Part shown: positions 48,155 through 50,587 of the stretch, piece after piece | Position numbering within the stretch: the stretch's first letter is position 1 | Layout of the letters: the number at the start of each line of letters is the position of its first letter | From: Allobosea sp. 67-29 | GTDB lineage: Bacteria; Pseudomonadota; Alphaproteobacteria; Rhizobiales; Beijerinckiaceae | Length of the DNA: 50,587 bases | Assembly: GCF_001898115.1 (NCBI RefSeq) | Contig: NZ_MKSQ01000020.1 | Span: 1-50,587 of the forward strand | Reading direction: 5' to 3' | Translations under genes and position numbers: made by a program | Notes under the pieces: generated by a model | What the model was told of the DNA's origin: nothing | Database searches by the model: none | Seen by the model: the letters and a program-made list of their open reading frames with translations, nothing else

Positions 48155-49531
48155 TCATGCCGGCTGGGGCGGCGCTCCCATCGGCATCAGCTTTGCCATT
48201 TTCCTGAGGTTCTGGGCGGTGGCTGCGAGGAGGAACTCGTCGCGTGCGCCACAAGGTCCTCGCAGCCGCAAACGATCGAGTTTGAGGATGCGTTTCAGAT
48301 GGGCGAAGAGCATTTCGACCTTCTTCCGCTCGCGTCGTGAGGTTGCGTAGGCATCGGTGGCGGCGATGTCACGCGCCATGTCGCGGGCGCCTTCATGGAT
48401 GGAGCGGAGGACCTTGCGGGCTGGGTCTTTCGGACAGCACCGCGGCTTCAAGGAGCAGGCGTCGCAGTCACGCTTCATGGCCCGGTAGCGCATGAGGCCC
48501 TCGCGATCGACGCCGTCACGCGGCACCGCGAAGGCGCGACGGAACTGTCGAAGCTCCTTGCCGCCCGGGCAGATGTAAAGATCGCCCTCATGGTCGTAAG
48601 CGAAGTCAGAGCGGCTGAAGGAGCCGTCACGGCGCTGCGATCTGTCGAAGACCGGGATATGCGGCTCGATCCCGCGCTCATGCACCAGCCAGGCGAGGTT
48701 CTCGGCCGAGCCGTAGCCGGCATCCGCCACCAGTTTCTCGGGCCAGGTGCCGAAGCGGTCCTGCGTCCGCTCGACCATGGTTCGCGCAGCCCCGACCTCG
48801 GCCTGGCGCACGGCCGTGGTCGCCTCCACGTCCATGATGACGGCATGCTTCAGGTCGATCAGATAGTTGGTCGCATAAGCGAAGAAGGCCTGCCCGCCAT
48901 GGGCCGCGGTCCAGCGCGCTGCCGGGGCGGCCGGCGAGATGAACTTCGGCACGACCGGGGTCGCCGCGCCGAAGGCGGCATCGTCCAACACGGCGAGATA
49001 CTCGCGCACGGCATGGTGCGAGACCTCGGGAGGCAAACCGTCCTTGCCGGGCACGCCGTCTTGACGGTTGGCGTCTGCCTTGATCAGGCTGGCGTCGACC
49101 GCGAAGCCCTCGCCGCCGACCAGCCCTTCCGCCATGCAGCGCCGAACCGTCGTCTCGAACACTTCGCGCAGCAGATCGCTGTCGCGGAAGCGGCCGTGCC
49201 GGTTCTTCGAGAAGGTTGAGTGATCGGGCACATCACCATCGAGCCCGAGCCGGCAAAACCACCGATAGGCGAGGTTCAGATGGACCTCGTCGCAGAGCCT
49301 GCGCTCGGAGCGGATGCCGAAGCAGTAGCCGACGATCAGCATCCGGATCATCAGCTCCGGATCGATCGAGGGGCGGCCGGTGTCGCTGTAGAACGGACGC
49401 AGATGCGCGCGGACGCCGGACAGGTCGACGAAGCGGTCGATCGCGCGCAGCAGGTGCTGAGGCGGGACATGCCGCTCCAGGCTGAACTCGTAGAACAGCG
49501 CCTCCTGCGCCACTGTTCGTTCGCCCATCAT
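48155..49531 (-). CDS. IS1182-family transposase
   Basis: 458 residues. N-terminal part with LFYEFSLERHVPPQHLLRAID and PSIDPELMIRMLIVGYCFG; DDE core with the first Asp in GFAVDASLIKADAN, the second in LVADAGYGSAENL and the catalytic Glu in RERKKVEMLFAHLKR. A Cys cluster (CDACSLKPRCCP) before the last block is typical of the IS1182/IS5-like group. Full length between intact inverted repeats, so it may be active. Confidence 0.92.
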   Translation of the reverse strand: MMGERTVAQEALFYEFSLERHVPPQHLLRAIDRFVDLSGVRAHLRPFYSDTGRPSIDPELMIRMLIVGYCFGIRSERRLCDEVHLNLAYRWFCRLGLDGDVPDHSTFSKNRHGRFRDSDLLREVFETTVRRCMAEGLVGGEGFAVDASLIKADANRQDGVPGKDGLPPEVSHHAVREYLAVLDDAAFGAATPVVPKFISPAAPAARWTAAHGGQAFFAYATNYLIDLKHAVIMDVEATTAVRQAEVGAARTMVERTQDRFGTWPEKLVADAGYGSAENLAWLVHERGIEPHIPVFDRSQRRDGSFSRSDFAYDHEGDLYICPGGKELRQFRRAFAVPRDGVDREGLMRYRAMKRDCDACSLKPRCCPKDPARKVLRSIHEGARDMARDIAATDAYATSRRERKKVEMLFAHLKRILKLDRLRLRGPCGARDEFLLAATAQNLRKMAKLMPMGAPPQPA

Positions 49532-49581
49532 CGGCCGCCCCTCCCAAGGACAACTGAATCAGGACTTCAGTCTCGTAGCAA

Positions 49582-49607
49582 CGCCCACTTCTTCAACACA
49601 ATCGGCC
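49582..49607 (+). repeat. IS1182-family right inverted repeat
   Basis: Reverse complement of the left repeat at 48077-48102 over all 26 bases; ends in AACACAATCGGCC. Confidence 0.92.
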
Positions 49608-49770
49608 CTTGGCTGACATTCGGAGCATCAGCCTCCGGGTAGTCGAAGAAAGGATACGCTTCTCGCGATAATTTGTGCCTGTGGACATTTGCGACAGCAT
49701 GTTGCCGGGCGACGCAGGGGCAGCCTAAATAATGAGCGTCCGCCCCTGTCTGTTTCTCAGTGAACCTCTC

Positions 49771-50538
49771 ATGGTCGCCTATCCACTTTTCGTCTACAGC
49801 AAGAAGGATGTCGGCCGAGCAGGCAGAAAACTCGCCGGTGATCTTGTCTGGAATACTGAAACACAGGACGAAATTCGTCATGCCTTTGCTGTCGCGAATA
49901 GTTGGCCCGACTCACATGCGGCGCCGATGCGCCGCATACACGCTGAGTTAATCGCGAAGGTCAGGAAGCTCGGTCTCAAACAGACCTCTGGAATCAGCGC
50001 AGCCCGACTAAAGCGCATGACGTCCATCCGGAAGAAGCTCCGGAAAATCAATATCGGACTGGAAGCGATTCAAGACCTGGGTGGTTGCCGAGCAATCCTG
50101 CCGCGGATGGAGGACGTGCAACGACTCGTGAACGCCTACGGTGACAGTTGCCGCCACATAATCTTTGACCAGAACAACTACATCGCAGAACCGAAGCCAG
50201 GCGGTTACCGCAGCCATCACCTCAAGCTCAAATTCACCGGCAGCGGGGAGGTAGAGCACTTCTCGGGGCGCCGGATCGAAGTGCAGGTTAGAACGCAACT
50301 TCAACACACTTGGGCGACGGCTGTCGAGGCTGTCGGTTTAATCCGAGGTGAGGATCTCAAAGGGGGCGCCGGTAACGGAGATTGGCTGCGCCTGTTCGAG
50401 TTGGTGTCATCGGAGTTCGCAGAGCACGAGAATTGCTCGCCCGTCCCAGGTGCGCCAGTCGGCAGGCCGCGACGCCAAGAGATTCTCGATCTCGATCGCA
50501 GACTTGGAGCCGCTGCGACGTTAGACAATCTGAGCTGA
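49771..50538 (+). CDS. RelA/SpoT-domain protein (small alarmone-synthetase-like)
   Basis: 255 residues from the ATG at 49771, preferred because homologues begin with a similar YxxxxYSKKDVxRAG segment; the ATG at 49732 would add 13 residues. The RelA/SpoT nucleotidyltransferase fold is visible: SIRKKLRK, QDLGGCRAIL with the catalytic Asp (D102), GYRSHHLKL (145-153) and E170 in IEVQVRTQLQHTWATAVE. There is no HD hydrolase, TGS or ACT domain. It could make (p)ppGpp-like nucleotides or be a toxin of the ToxSAS type. No antitoxin gene is visible within the window, but the window ends 49 bp downstream. Confidence 0.85.
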   Translation: MVAYPLFVYSKKDVGRAGRKLAGDLVWNTETQDEIRHAFAVANSWPDSHAAPMRRIHAELIAKVRKLGLKQTSGISAARLKRMTSIRKKLRKINIGLEAIQDLGGCRAILPRMEDVQRLVNAYGDSCRHIIFDQNNYIAEPKPGGYRSHHLKLKFTGSGEVEHFSGRRIEVQVRTQLQHTWATAVEAVGLIRGEDLKGGAGNGDWLRLFELVSSEFAEHENCSPVPGAPVGRPRRQEILDLDRRLGAAATLDNLS

Positions 50539-50587
50539 CCTGAGACCCTGATCTTCCTCCATGAATGGGTAGAGTCTGTCGCGAAGG

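Larger units (their letters stand above)
48077..49607. mobile_element. Intact IS1182-family insertion sequence
   Basis: A 1531-bp element bounded by perfect 26-bp inverted repeats: left 48077-48102 (starting GGCCGATTGTG) and right 49582-49607 (ending CACAATCGGCC). It encodes one transposase on the minus strand. The flanks do not show an obvious target duplication. It lies 21 bp behind the cytochrome gene and so terminates the aio locus. Confidence 0.9.

Noticed and set aside
48070..49615. Target-site duplication of the IS1182 element
   Set aside because: The bases outside the two inverted repeats do not match in either 2-8 bp register.

Overview
The window reads as a GC-rich chromosome segment of an alphaproteobacterium, most likely Hyphomicrobiales (Rhizobiales). 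Pointers are the aioXSR-aioBA arsenite-oxidation layout, a near-perfect Irr/ICE iron box, the PepSY/DUF2271/ApbE gene set and the general protein style. A Bosea-like organism would fit, but the genus is a guess. About 35 genes are supported, many in tight operons with ATGA-type start/stop overlaps.

Layout. 1-3.2 kb: an IS3 transposase remnant and a fused RDD-rhomboid-TPR membrane protein. 3.2-7.6 kb (minus strand): a DUF4173 membrane protein, OmpR-type regulator, histidine kinase and DUF2809 protein in one overlapping operon. 7.9-11.5 kb (plus): a TnpB remnant fused in frame to the upstream side of a PspA-like gene, followed by YqiJ-like and flotillin (YqiK-like) genes forming a membrane-maintenance operon. 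11.9-14.7 kb (minus): a divergent P1B-type metal ATPase and a VIT/CCC1 transporter behind an Irr-type iron control element. 14.8-22.6 kb: a flavin/heme redox cluster (bis-heme flavocytochrome, ApbE, PepSY-flavodoxin-reductase fusion, DUF2271 and PepSY periplasmic proteins), divergent from a QseBC-like two-component pair. 22.9-24.0 kb: a 5'-truncated AMP-ligase.

24.4-34.6 kb is an accessory region. A Tn7-like transposition operon (tnsA-tnsB-tnsC-tniQ, minus strand) ends in a terminator and a cluster of repeated TTCCGCAA sites that look like TnsB-binding repeats. Beyond tnsA lie two small genes, an XRE-like regulator, an unusual Xre/MbcA/ParS-antitoxin-like domain fused to a HAD hydrolase, and a metallophosphoesterase. 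The far transposon end was not found, so whether these are cargo is open. 34.6-38.4 kb: a nickel/cobalt-type metal module (CsoR/InrS-like repressor, His-tailed MFS exporter, His-rich secreted protein, HupE/UreJ protein, membrane-anchor protein).

38.6-48.1 kb is a complete arsenite-oxidation locus: AioX (periplasmic As(III) sensor), AioS (kinase), AioR (sigma-54 activator), a MerR-like HTH protein and a small membrane protein, then a sigma-54 promoter with an upstream palindrome driving aioB, aioA, moeA and a c-type cytochrome. AioX/S/R would sense arsenite and switch on the oxidase; MoeA supports its molybdenum cofactor and the cytochrome carries electrons to respiration. An intact IS1182-family element lies just behind the cytochrome gene, and a RelA/SpoT-domain gene closes the window.
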